Shown here in pieces: positions 54,311 through 64,000 of a DNA stretch of 64,000 nucleotides (the stretch's first letter is position 1; every line of letters starts with the position of its first letter). The position numbers and the translations under genes are program-made. Source of the stretch: Microvelia longipes. Its lineage: Eukaryota > Arthropoda > Insecta > Hemiptera > Veliidae. A model generated the notes under the pieces. It was not told where the DNA came from. It searched no databases and saw nothing but the letters and a program-made list of their open reading frames with translations. The stretch is taken from contig JACMZG010001911.1 in assembly GCA_018340805.1 (NCBI GenBank), positions 54,644,083-54,708,082 on the forward strand. The letters are read 5' to 3'.

Positions 54311-55865
54311 TTTACTGTTGTGTTGGGGCATGTTGTTCAAGACAGGACTGGTATCGCATCACAGCGGATCTATTTAGAACTATTTGGGAGTAATATTTTG
54401 TTTTTAACGTAACTTTTATTTGCAGACTCCTAGCTGCTTTATTCTATTGCAAAATAGAAAACGTTTTATTTGGAGTGACTTCCCAAGTATTATTGTCATG
54501 TGATAACAATAATCGATGTATTTTAACTTTTTAATCATAATATTTTAACAATTTCATTAATATTTATGCTATTTTAAATTATTAAAACGAAATATTAGTG
54601 GTAATATATGTGTTTTAAAATGTTTTGTGGACATAATAGTCTATCAGTGATAAATTTTCAAGTGCTTGTTGTTCACCTTACTTTTCGTTCAATTTGTGAA
54701 AATATTACAATGAATTTGTGGAAATAGTTATTCTTTTATTAATATGCATTAACTTTAATAAAAAAGTAATCACTAGATCTCTTGTTTTAGTAATCTCAAC
54801 GCCGTATTCTGCGCAAAATCGGGTTCACATGTCCCAACTATAAGATGATATATATATTTATGTACTTAATATGAACAAAGAAAAAATAAAACTACCAATT
54901 ATCTACGTGCTTTTTTTACAAAAGATAGTGCAGATTAATAAAATAATAACTATTTACCTAAATTTTAAGCAATAGTTTTATAGTTCGAACGAATCGTAGG
55001 GTAAACAACAATACATTCAAACTTAATTTTGTTCACTGATATCCGAGCGACTTGGCCTAAAACATTTTAGGTCCCGTAAAATTGCTAGATAAGCAAAATA
55101 AAAATATGAAAACCCAGGTTTATATGATAATTGTGAGCATGTTAGGCTTGAAAATAACCTGCAATACAAAAAATGGTATAACTAAAACTGGAATTCAGAC
55201 ATTTGTTAGTTTTAGCATTACCCTGAGATTTGAAATGAACCAATCAACTGTATAACCCAAGTGACGTAATAGCTTTTTGCCGCCAATCTTTACCTTTTTA
55301 AGTATTATATTTTTCAATTGATAATAGAAATGTAAAAAAATAAATATTTTTATTTCTTTTCTGTGAAATAAACTTTTTCTTATCTCGATTAGCCTAAAAA
55401 CAGAAAAATATAGGTTAAAATTTATGCATCTCCATCACTATGTTTGACAAAACCCACTTTACTCTTATGCTTTCATTTTTATTCTCTTCTTCGCAACGTA
55501 AAGAATTGTAAAAAAAAGAATTTTTTCAAGGCAAATAAGATTCCAAAAGTCTAGGATTTCAGTTTAAAATCCTTGGTTTCAATGGTATTTTTAATAAAAT
55601 CGAAATAGTTAAAGTAGTGCAGCCAGGATTTTATTTTGAGTGGGGTAAAAAATCTATTTTAAAAGCCATGTTCTAGAATAAGATTCATGAATTACGGGAT
55701 TATTCTAACTTTAATGTAACTAGTAACTAAGAAACCGATTAAAATGTATTTTAATTTTACGCGGAAAAGTTCCAAGTGGTGTAGTCCAATCTCACTAATA
55801 ATACTCAAGTTGACTATTAATACTCACGTGCATTTTGTTCAGTTCTTTTTAACTGTGTTACCTAT
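54311..55865. other. No feature recognised
   Basis: AT-rich throughout; no exon, no matched repeat. Confidence 0.4.
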
Positions 55866-56417
55866 CAAAAGCCGCCTTCGTGGTGGAGGTCGTTATGGCA
55901 TCAGCTGTATACTGACCTTTGACAACACGGATGTCTGGGGTTCGCATCCCAGGTTACGCTCTCAGTTTATGTATCAATTATTGTTCAAATAATTGATCGC
56001 CAACTTTAGAATACTCAATATAATTGTGCGAAAGAGTAATCCCAGGTTACGCTCTCAGTGTATATAGGATTATTGTTCAAATAATTGATTGCCAACTTTA
56101 GAATACACAATATAATTGTGTCGGCGCCCTGATGAGTTAGACGTAACGAAACAGAGTGGGACATGATATTATGTCGAGCCATCGATGATGACGAATGTCG
56201 AATGATGGAACAGTTCTTAGATGTAGCATTGCATTTTGCTTGTCACATTTCCTAGGTGTCTTTTGCACAATTATATTCTGTCAATTATTCCGTTGGTATC
56301 AAATGATATAACTTTAGAATACACTTTGAGCTTAACGGTTGCCATTACCACTTGAGGTTGTTCCCGCAGGGGTTATTCGCAAGGCTGATGAGCCGCAAGG
56401 CTCTAAACGGGCATTAC
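55866..56417 (+). mobile_element. tRNA-derived SINE, copy 3, enlarged by insertion
   Basis: Head 'gccgccttcgtggtggaggt' and box B-like 'ggggttcgcatcccaggtt'. A body block ('aggttacgctctcagt' to 'ccaactttagaatac') is present twice in tandem (55950-56015 and 56043-56110). Then comes about 190 bp of other sequence (56120-56310), including the repeat shared with 53897. The SINE end follows: 'cttgaggttgttcccgcagg', 'gccgcaaggctctaaacggg'. Confidence 0.82.
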
Positions 56418-56679
56418 ATTACAATATCTATTAAAATATAAAGCATTCACTAGTAGAATGCTTAAAAGGGGTCCAAAAATTGAAGAAGTTCGCTCAACTT
56501 GAAGTCCTCTGTGCCAAATGTTATTTAAGGATACTCTCATATAATAATAAGGTATTATGTATCATATTGTTTCAATTCAATTTTTCTTCACAGCCGATAG
56601 ATTTAGATATTTTTCCTTATTTTTCTTTTTTATACATAAAAGAAGGTAAAAAGTAAAGCAAGTATCGATTATATTAGCT

Positions 56680-56762
56680 CTTTGTGACTGCATCGGCTCT
56701 TTGTGACTATATCGGCTCTTTGTGGCTTATCGTCCTTTGTGACTCCATCTGCTCTTTGTATA
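56680..56762. repeat. ~21-bp tandem repeat
   Basis: Four units of 'tcggctctttgtgactatat' type. Confidence 0.85.
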
Positions 56763-57171
56763 GAGTATAATAAGCTCTTGGTCTATCTTTTGATGTCAAG
56801 TGAAAATATCCTTCTCTTGAAAGAACTATTTTTTCTTTTTAAAAATCTCATGACTCTATATTTGCATTATTATTGCTTTCTAAGTAACACCATTTCAGCC
56901 CTTTTTGTCAAGTTTTTGTTGCATGCTTTTCGGAAAATTTTACTTTATCGAAATTTTCTAAAAAAATTTTAATAGTATATAGAACCTTTGATTATAATCA
57001 AAAAGATGAGATCACAAAATAGAAAAATAATATCAAGCAAATATTGCTTACCCTTTATTAGTTTGTTGTAATGCCTTTCTCTTTAATATATAGCAAAGGT
57101 GACCTTTGTTCATACTTTTATTTGAGTGTATATGCAAAAGACAAAATCCTTTGTTAAGTTTTATAAGGTTG
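56763..57171. other. No feature recognised
   Basis: T-rich frame at 56703-56972 has no support. Confidence 0.4.
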
Positions 57172-57536
57172 ATTTTTACTTTCCCTCGCTTATGCGGTAG
57201 GTATATAGGAAAAGTATTGTGGTTGAACTATAAATTTGAACTATAAAATAAAACTGAGAACTCACCTGAATTATCCGTTTCAGATGACCTCGAATGTAGT
57301 TTTTCCAAGTTGACTTTTTGTATGTGTGAGGGTCTGTGCGTGTTTTCATCGTAGTTACTAGTGCGTTTATGTTAGAGGGTAGAAGCTTGACAAAGAAATA
57401 TTTTTCTTGGCTTGTTATGCTATCCTGAAAATATTTGTATGGTGTAAAAAACCATCTATCATGACACAGCACAATTTTTAATTCATATTTTTTTAATCTA
57501 TGAACCACGAACAAATGACCAGATCAATTGACAGAT
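57172..57536 (+). mobile_element. Family B element, left half, joined to the array
   Basis: Terminal hairpin 'tactttccctcgcttatgcg' / 'gtatataggaaaagtattg', 'ctgaattatccgtttcagat', 'catcgtagttactagtgcgt'. It stops before the 'gtgctaagttttatc' block and runs into the 28-bp array. Confidence 0.78.
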
Positions 57537-58092
57537 GACTAGCGAATTTGAAGTGGTAGGATGACTAGCGAATCGAAGTGGTAAGGATGACCGAGCGAAT
57601 CTGAAGTGGTAAGGATGACGCGAATCCGAAGTGGTAAGGATGACCGAGCGAATCTGAAGTAAGGATGACCGAGCGAATCTGAAGTGGTAAGGATAACCAA
57701 GCGAACCGAAGTGGTAGGATGACGAATCCGAAGTGGTAAGGATGACCTAGCGAATCCAAGTGGTAAGGATGACCTAGCGAATCCGAAGGAAGGTGACCTA
57801 GCGATCCGAAGTGGTAAGGATGACCTAGCGAATCCGAAGTGGTAAGGATGACCTAGCGAATCCGAAGTGTAAGGATGACCTAGGAATCCGAAGTGGTAAG
57901 GATGACCTAGCGAATCCGAGGGTAAGGATGACCTAGCGAATCCGAAGTGGTAAGGATGACCTAGCGATCCGAAGTGGTAAGGATGACCTAGCGAATCGAA
58001 GTGGTAAGGATGACCTAGCGAATCCGAAAGGGTAAGGATGACCTAGCGAATCCGAAGTGTAAGGATGACCTAGCGATCCGGGAATCGAATGT
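57537..58092. repeat. 28-bp tandem array derived from family B
   Basis: About 20 units of 'aagtggtaaggatgacctag' + 'cgaatccg'. The unit equals the family B internal block 'gaag.gggaggatgagcgtag' + 'cgaatccg' with a few changes, so the array grew out of the element itself. Many units lack one to several bases, without a pattern. The minus-strand 64-codon frame here is an artefact. Confidence 0.93.
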
Positions 58093-58712
58093 AATGGGTA
58101 CGGAGAAATTTATAACTTTCCCCATCACATCGGGTTCGCTAGGCTCATCCTCTCTACTTCAGACCCTCAGAATATACAATTAAATTTATACTGCAAGACG
58201 TCTTTAAATAAATACATATCTTTCATTCCCAGCGGTCTGCACTCCAGGCACTGACCACGCTCGATGTTTCCTGTTTATAATCCAGCAAAAACCATACAAA
58301 ACGTACACACGTCATTCAATAAAAATTGAACTAATGCTGATAATGGAATAAAACTTAGCACATATGTTAGTCTTATACATAGCAACATGCGTGCTGAATC
58401 TCAAATCGATTGCGTTGTTTTTCCGCTTTTTATGATTTTTTTAAATTTTCGCTGAGTCATTATTGCGGGTTATTGACGTTGATTTGTACACATTTCAACT
58501 CTTTAGCATAAATACACTAGGAGTTACGATGATAACAGAAACACACACATAAAGACAGACAACTTTGTGAAAATCAGTCAGAAAGCCTTAAAAACACCTA
58601 AAACAGATTATTCATGTGATATCCCGGTTTCGGAATTTTTTGCAAACCCAATACTTTTCCTATCTATACACATTCGCTATAAATGAAGAAAAGTAAAAAT
58701 AACATCATCTTA
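58093..58712 (-). mobile_element. Family B element, near-complete reverse copy
   Basis: Begins with a decayed GTACC end ('atgggtacggagaaattt'), then 'tccccatcacatcgggttcg', 'accacgctcgatgtttcctg', 'cattattgcgggttattgac', 'acaactttgtgaaaatcagt', and ends in 'caatacttttcctatctata' + 'gaagaaaagtaaaaa'. It lies head to head with the copy at 57172. Confidence 0.82.
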
Positions 58713-59204
58713 TCATTAATTTAAAAAAATGGTAAAAGGAGAAAATAATTTTTAATGTCGTTTTTTCCTTAAGACAATAATTTTTTGTAGTTTCTTAAAA
58801 TATTTCATTGTCAAAAAATCTTTTGATTGTAAGGAATTAAGATTTAAAAAGCGTGATGTCAAAGGGCATTGTTATTCTTATTTTTAGAAAATCTCTATAA
58901 TATTATTATTCTTTTCTACAACTAAGGAAATTTAAATTTTTATAACAAAATTCAATCGAAGCCATATTTTCAATGTATAAATATCTAGACATTTCTGAAA
59001 ACTATTTGGACCTACTTATGCTATTTGTGCTGTTGATTTCTTTCGCACTTTTGGGTTAAAATCTTATGATTTTATTAAATATAATTTAATAAATAAACGT
59101 TACATAATCTTATTAGATAACGCCCGTGCAACCACGTAACAGTGGTCAATATATATGGAATTTAAAGAAATATTATTAAATTTAAAAAAAACTTGACACA
59201 AATG
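58713..59204. other. No feature recognised
   Basis: AT-rich DNA. Confidence 0.4.
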
Positions 59205-59400
59205 AAAAAAAATTAGGTACCTTAGAACTTTTCCTTACCAAATCGAATTCGCTACGCTCATCCTCGCTACTTCAAAAATTACAAAATTCATACTAAAACA
59301 CAAAACGGATAATTCAGGTAAAATTCCGGTTACAGATTTTTCTGCAAACAGGACTTTTCCTATATACCCAGGGTATAAATGAGAAAACGTTAATATGGAA
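59205..59400 (-). mobile_element. Family B, short internally deleted copy (reverse)
   Basis: Has both ends, 'aggtaccttagaacttttcc' and 'acttttcctatatacccagg', with only about 190 bp between. The middle 450-550 bp are gone. Confidence 0.78.
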
Positions 59401-59449
59401 AATAAAGTCTGACGTAAATAAAACTTGACATAAATGAGACATTTACGTA

Positions 59450-60150
59450 GTTTTACCTATTTTTATTTATACCGTAGGTATATAAAAAAGTGATTGCAAT
59501 AAAAATTCGAAACATAGATTTCACATATGTTATCTATTTCAACTGTTTTTAAGAATTTTTGAGTTGTTTTTTGTTTTACAAAGTTTTTAGTCTGCGTGTA
59601 TGTGTCTATTATTACCGTAGCTCTAAATGTGTTTATGCTAAAGAGTTGATACTTGTTACGAAAATCAATATTTGGGTTTAGTTGTGCTATCCAAAAAATA
59701 TTTTTATAAATACATTAACTGTTGCTAATGAGTCAGCAAAATTTTTAGAAAAGTGATTAAATGGAAATTAGGTTTCAATCGATTCGAAAATTTGCACTCA
59801 TGGATAGGACCAACAAATGTTTCGAGTTTCTTCTCATTATTAATATGAGTTATATTTTATTGGATGAATTGGGATTGGGTTTGTTTTTAAACCTGTACAT
59901 GTTTTTTTTAAAAATAACAATCAGGTTGAAATTTGGCTCAATTGAATAAGGAAGAATAAAAAAAGTGTGCTAAATTTTATCACAATATGACTAGTATTTT
60001 TACAGATTTTGACTGATCACTAATGTTAAGCATCATCGAGCGAGGTTAGCATCTGGCTGGGTTATCACTGAAAATAATAGAAATTTTTTAATGACTGATA
60101 ACGTGCGAAGCAAGTATGGTGAGAAAATGTTTCGAGTTATATCGTCCCGA
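59450..60150 (+). mobile_element. Family B element, diverged forward copy
   Basis: 'tatttttatttataccgtag', 'gtatataaaaaagtgattgc', 'tattaccgtagctctaaatg', 'agcatcatcgagcgaggtta', 'acgtgcgaagcaagtatggt'. The GTACC end is not clear. Confidence 0.7.
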
Positions 60151-60629
60151 GTTTTTTCGTATTTACCAAAAGTTGGCGAAAAGCGACCTTTTCAAACAAT
60201 AAGTTAATCTTACATTTAAAGCATGTAATTAAATGGTTTAACATAAACCAGATATTCTATGATAAAAAACCAGAAGAAAATAATTTTGAAAAATAAAAAT
60301 AAACATGCAATAGTTTTCCTTTATCTTTCCTTTTTCATTAACATTTTTAATGATCTCTTTTGTTTATTTTAAAATAATAGTAATGATAAAAAAGACTGAG
60401 CTTCGAGTGAACTTACGGGGGTTTTATTCAAGTTAACTTTAATGTAAATTTATACGAAAAACATATTTTGAATATGTAATGTAAATACTATTAAGCAGAC
60501 TCATGACCTCATTGTAATTTTATAATTTAAAATTATAAATAACTTGGCTAATTCTTTCATCAACCGAAATGGTTTCTTGGAAATTAAAATTAGAATGTTT
60601 TATAACACCAGCTCAACGGCAGGTCAAAC
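60151..60629. other. No feature recognised
   Basis: AT-rich DNA between two oppositely oriented family B copies. Confidence 0.4.
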
Positions 60630-61740
60630 AATCGGGTTCGGGGCACCTCGAAACTTTTCCTCATTACATCTTTGCCCGTCCTTATAATATAAAATTCGAT
60701 AAGTGTAAACTGCAACACCTCTTCAGACTTGCATTGCTCGTCTTCAGATAGTTATTACGTTCGTTTCATTTCTAGCGGTCACCCATCAAAGCGCTGACCA
60801 CGCTCGGTGCTGCTTAACTTTTATAATCTAACAAAAATCATAGATATACTTGTCATATTGAAATTATACTTGGTGCACTTATTTATTACGTAATGTTGTA
60901 CACTTGTACCGAATTTTAACATAATTAGATCATTTTCTGATTTTACAATTTTTTAAAAATCGCACACACGTCATTTGATAATTATTGAACTAATGCTGAT
61001 AATGGAATGAACTTGGCTCGTATGTTGGTCTTATACATGGCTACATGCGTGCCAAATTTTAATTGGATCGCAAAATTTTTCCGTGTTTTATGATTTTTTG
61101 ATGTCATTATTGAGAGTTGATAATTATTGAGTCATAAAAAATATTTTCCAAACAGCACAACTACAGTGGTAGGCTGATTTTTGTACAAAGTTTTAACGCT
61201 CTAGCATAAATACACTGGGAGCTACAATGATAACAGACACACACACACAGACACAACACACACATACAGACTGACAACTTTGTGAAAATCTCTCAGGAGG
61301 TCTAAATACCTGAAACGGATAATTCCGGTGAAATTCCGTTTTTTTTTAAATTAATAGATAAAAGTAGGCTTTAATTCTGTTACAAAATTTATTTTGTTTT
61401 AATTATTCAGCCACATTGTGGCCATCTTCAGAACAATAATTAACTTTACATAAAATTATCACAGACTAATTAAAAACACATGAAAAAGTACATAAAAAGG
61501 TTCTAAATAGCTAAAAAAAAACTTAAAAACTACATCACAGTAAAGTAATAAATTAATGATATACAATATCTTTATTTAGAACCTTTTTATGTACTTTTTA
61601 ATGTTTTTAAGTAGTCTGTGATAGTTTTATGTAAAGTTAGTTATTGTTCTGAAGATGGCCACAATGTTGACTGAATCTTTCGCACCACAATGTTTTTCCT
61701 ATATATCTACGGTATACATGAGAAAAATTTTAAATAGTTG
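60630..61740 (-). mobile_element. Family B element, complete reverse copy split by an insertion
   Basis: Starts 'gggttcggggcacctcgaaa' and 'tcctcattacatctttgccc', then 'tcacccatcaaagcgctgac', 'catagatatacttgtcatat', 'ggtcttatacatggctacat', an ACACAC tract and 'ctgaaacggataattccggt'. It resumes after the insertion at 61683 with 'caccacaatgtttttcctat' and the terminal hairpin 'atatatctacggtatacatg'. Confidence 0.82.
61346..61682. mobile_element. Foldback element nested in family B
   Basis: Arms 61404-61509 and 61573-61676 are complementary: 'ccacattgtggccatcttca' against 'tgaagatggccacaatgt', and 'tacataaaaaggttctaaat' against 'atttagaacctttttatgta'. Loop about 60 bp. It replaces a few bases of the host element. 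Confidence 0.88.
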
Positions 61741-61824
61741 AGTTCAGACCTTATTCGTTTTATTTTGATTATTGTATTGGTATCATTTATTGAAACCTTA
61801 TCCTCGTTATCGTGTTTTCAAAAA

Positions 61825-62074
61825 GTAAAATTCGGTTCCAGGGTATATTGAATTTTTTCCTCACTTTGTCAGATTTACATCGCTCACCCTCATCACTTAT
61901 CTCACCACTCGCTTCGCTTGTACTCAGAATATGGAAAGTACCTGATTTGTATTGAAGTTTATCTTCGGTTTAAGAAATAGAAAACAGCTATTTTATTTCA
62001 ATGGTTCACTCATCTAGGTACTGACCATACTCGATGCTGTTTAATATTAGATATCTAACACAAATATACGTGTT
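61825..62074 (-). mobile_element. Family B, right half (reverse)
   Basis: 'tcggttccagggtatattga', 'cactcgcttcgcttgtactc', 'accatactcgatgctgttta' and 'agatatctaacacaaatata'. Joined directly to a forward piece. Confidence 0.7.
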
Positions 62075-62170
62075 GCAGTACGAGCAAACGAGTCCGATAT
62101 AGGGAGGATGAGCGTAGCGAATCTGACGTGATGAGGAAAAATTCCGAGGTACCCCGTACCCAGTTTTTGA
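62075..62170 (+). mobile_element. Family B right-end fragment
   Basis: 'gcaaacgagtccgatatagg', 'gaggatgagcgtagcgaatc', 'tgacgtgatgaggaaaaatt', 'ccgaggtaccccgtaccc' form one of the best preserved right ends. Confidence 0.82.
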
Positions 62171-63423
62171 ACTGAAACTCAAGATTCTCAAATAACACAT
62201 TTTTCTCTGCATCTTACTGTAAAGTCATTCTTTTGCCATAATTACTCTTTAATGTTATATTTCAAATTTTAATTTTAAAACACGCTTAATTTCTTTTTAA
62301 ATTTACTTGCTCCTCTATAAAAAAAATCCCAAAAGCGTAATTTAACTTTCCATAACTTTTCCATAGTTTTTCTTTAATAACCCTACTTTTTCATACACAA
62401 CATCATCAAAGTGCCCTTTGCTTAATCCTTTATTAATTGTCCTACTTTAATTATTCTTCTTTGCTTAGAATATTGTTTTATGTCACTTAATACATCATCA
62501 TATACTGGAATTAGTCATCATTAAAAAACATAAAAATTGCAATGAATAATCCCTCAAAACTTTTTTATATACTTAACATTCAACGAATTATATTACTTAG
62601 ATTAACAAATGAACTAAGGGTAACTCCAACTTAAAATCCTTTGCCAAAGAAATAAAGTTTAAGAGCGAAGTCGTTTTGTTCTTTTAAAGAATGAGTAATA
62701 ATTAAGTCCTTTTTTATTTCGAGGGATATTTTACAAAACTCAGCTCCAAATTACGAAGTTTTTGTAATTTTATAATACTTTAGATCATTACTTATATAAA
62801 AAAAACATAATACTTTAAAGCACTTAGAGCTTGCAATTATTTATAAGTTGAAGGAAAGTTTTTTGGTGAATTCATTAATTTTGTAGATTTATCCATCAAG
62901 AACTCGGGTTTTTGTTGCTTGTTTGTATATACTTGTTTATTGCTTTATTTTTGTTTTTCACCGTTTTAATTTGTTAATTATTAGGACTACTTAATTAAAA
63001 TTTAATTTAGGGCGAACAATATTCATCTTTTGCGTTTTTATTCCCTATGAGGTCAAGTATAACAGGTCAAACATTTCGTTTGTATACTGAGACAATTTTA
63101 GACCCTTTCTTTTTGCAAGTACGGTGCTTAGTACCTTCAGTAAGTAATGGAATAGTAAGTAATCAAATTAGTTTTTTTATTTAACCGATTAACCGCTTTG
63201 ACATTTTAGCCTTTAGCGGTAATGGAATTAGTTGGTGAGACTTCTGCACAAGTTTGTAATAATTTAAAAGAAACGTTATAGATTAAACATGAATACTGCT
63301 TAAGATCAAAACTTGATTTAAAAAAAATAATTTTTGGGGAAGAAAAAAATAATAATTTGGGACTGGGACCAAACCCTACGTCTCAAAGAGGTGGACATTT
63401 AAATTTTTAGAAATCAATCTAAA
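62171..63423. other. No feature recognised
   Basis: AT-rich. The minus-strand frame 62006-62212 is a shadow of the element. Confidence 0.4.
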
Positions 63424-63580
63424 TTTTTTAACTTTTCCTTATTAACCTAGGAAAAGTTAAACTTTGATTCACCTAAATTATCTGTTTCAGGTCTTTTAAA
63501 GACCTCCTGAGTGGTTTTTACCAAGTTGTCTGTGTGCTTTTAGTGTTTGTATGACAGTGTGGTGTAACCTAAGACAAATA
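63424..63580 (+). mobile_element. Family B left-end fragment
   Basis: 'ttaacttttccttattaacc' / 'taggaaaagttaa' hairpin, 'aattatctgtttcaggtctt', 'cctcctgagtggtttttacc', 'aagttgtctgtgtgctttta'. Confidence 0.7.
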
Positions 63581-63609
63581 TCAATCTCTACGTGTACTAT
63601 AGAGTACCC

Positions 63610-63730
63610 GTAGTTAAGGTAACCTAAAGTTTCAAGGTAACCCGTACCTTATTAAAGAACTAAGGTGAGTACCTACCTTACTACGTACCTTACCTACCCT
63701 TATTACTTAGAGTACGTACCTTATTACTTA
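63610..63730. repeat. GTACCTTA-rich short repeat tract
   Basis: 'ggtaacc', 'gtaccttatta', 'gtacctaccttactacgtac' and similar words repeat irregularly. Confidence 0.65.
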
Positions 63731-63835
63731 CCCTCATTAATACCGTAGGCATGTAGGAAAAGTATTGTGTTGGCAAAAAATTTTAACCTGGATTTTACCA
63801 GAGTTATAGTTTAAGATGTCTTTTACACTTGAATA
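63731..63835 (+). mobile_element. Family B left-end fragment
   Basis: 'ccctcattaataccgtaggc', 'atgtaggaaaagtattgtgt', 'tggcaaaaaattttaacctg'. Continues only to about 63835. The last 165 bases of the window show nothing further. Confidence 0.65.
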
Positions 63836-64000
63836 CATACTTTTTGGATATAAAAACCATGTTATCTTATAGAAAATTCCCTCTGCTTTTCAACAAATCC
63901 AATATTTTGAAGCTAGGTTGTATACTTTCTGAGATATCAGCCATTTTCTGTATGCAAGTCAAGGGGTTTTTAAAAATAATGGAATTTGACCTTGTGGGAA

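Noticed and set aside
57565..57759. 64-codon repetitive minus-strand frame
   Set aside because: Translation of the family B-derived array; broken by unit indels.
57537..58092. Regular 28-bp repeat that could suggest a CRISPR array
   Set aside because: Units abut with no unique spacers, the DNA is eukaryotic, and the unit comes from a transposon.
57172..58712. One large inverted transposon made of two family B copies
   Set aside because: The arms differ in content and the family occurs singly elsewhere; two head-to-head insertions are simpler.

Overview
The window is strongly AT-rich eukaryotic DNA, most likely from an arthropod and probably an insect. The signs are intron-style splice sites, tRNA-derived SINEs, several families of short inverted-repeat DNA transposons, minisatellites and long (TA)n runs. 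There is no operon structure, no long open reading frame (the longest is 127 codons and looks accidental), and no rRNA, real tRNA or CRISPR array. I read it as intron and intergenic DNA around at least one large gene on the + strand. I cannot name the species.

Coding evidence is sparse. The best exon is 39833-40100. It encodes a stretch ending in a basic segment and a hydrophobic segment that resembles the part of an adenylate cyclase just before and into its first membrane helix. A phase-compatible upstream candidate exon lies at 31442-31517, which would leave an 8.3 kb intron. A possible isolated first exon (19 codons, then GTGAGT) lies at 47684-47740. Two copies of a GGCCCG-ended transposon (12501-13601 and 27083-28626) each keep a 37-codon exon remnant on the minus strand that looks like the start of a Myb/SANT-like protein of the Harbinger/zeste kind.

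The rest is a dense mosaic of repeats. Family B, the commonest, is about 0.6-0.8 kb. One end is a hairpin containing TACTTTTCC...GGAAAAGTA and the other end is GGTACCCCGTACCC; more than 20 copies or pieces are scattered from 1.2 kb to 63.8 kb. Other families are a hAT-type MITE of about 305 bp with 8-bp target duplications (14.7, 23, 38.2, 42.7 and 47.1 kb), a MULE-like element with TIRs near 100 bp and a 10-bp duplication (25274-25814), a tRNA-derived SINE with duplications (22.6, 50.1 and 55.9 kb), a second SINE type (26.2 kb), and many foldback structures (26.4, 29.2, 43.1, 44.2, 52.0 and 61.4 kb).

Tandem arrays include a 79-bp satellite (16850-18463), a 28-bp array at 15.5-15.9 kb, a second 28-bp array made from an internal piece of family B (57537-58092), and 30-bp, 26-bp, 67-bp, 139-bp and 150-bp arrays. 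The most interesting arrangements are the exon at 39.8 kb enclosed by two inverted copies of family E, which could favour back-splicing, the GGCCCG element inserted exactly at the centre of an existing palindrome at 12.5 kb, and long hairpins at 26.4 and 29.2 kb that could yield double-stranded RNA if transcribed.
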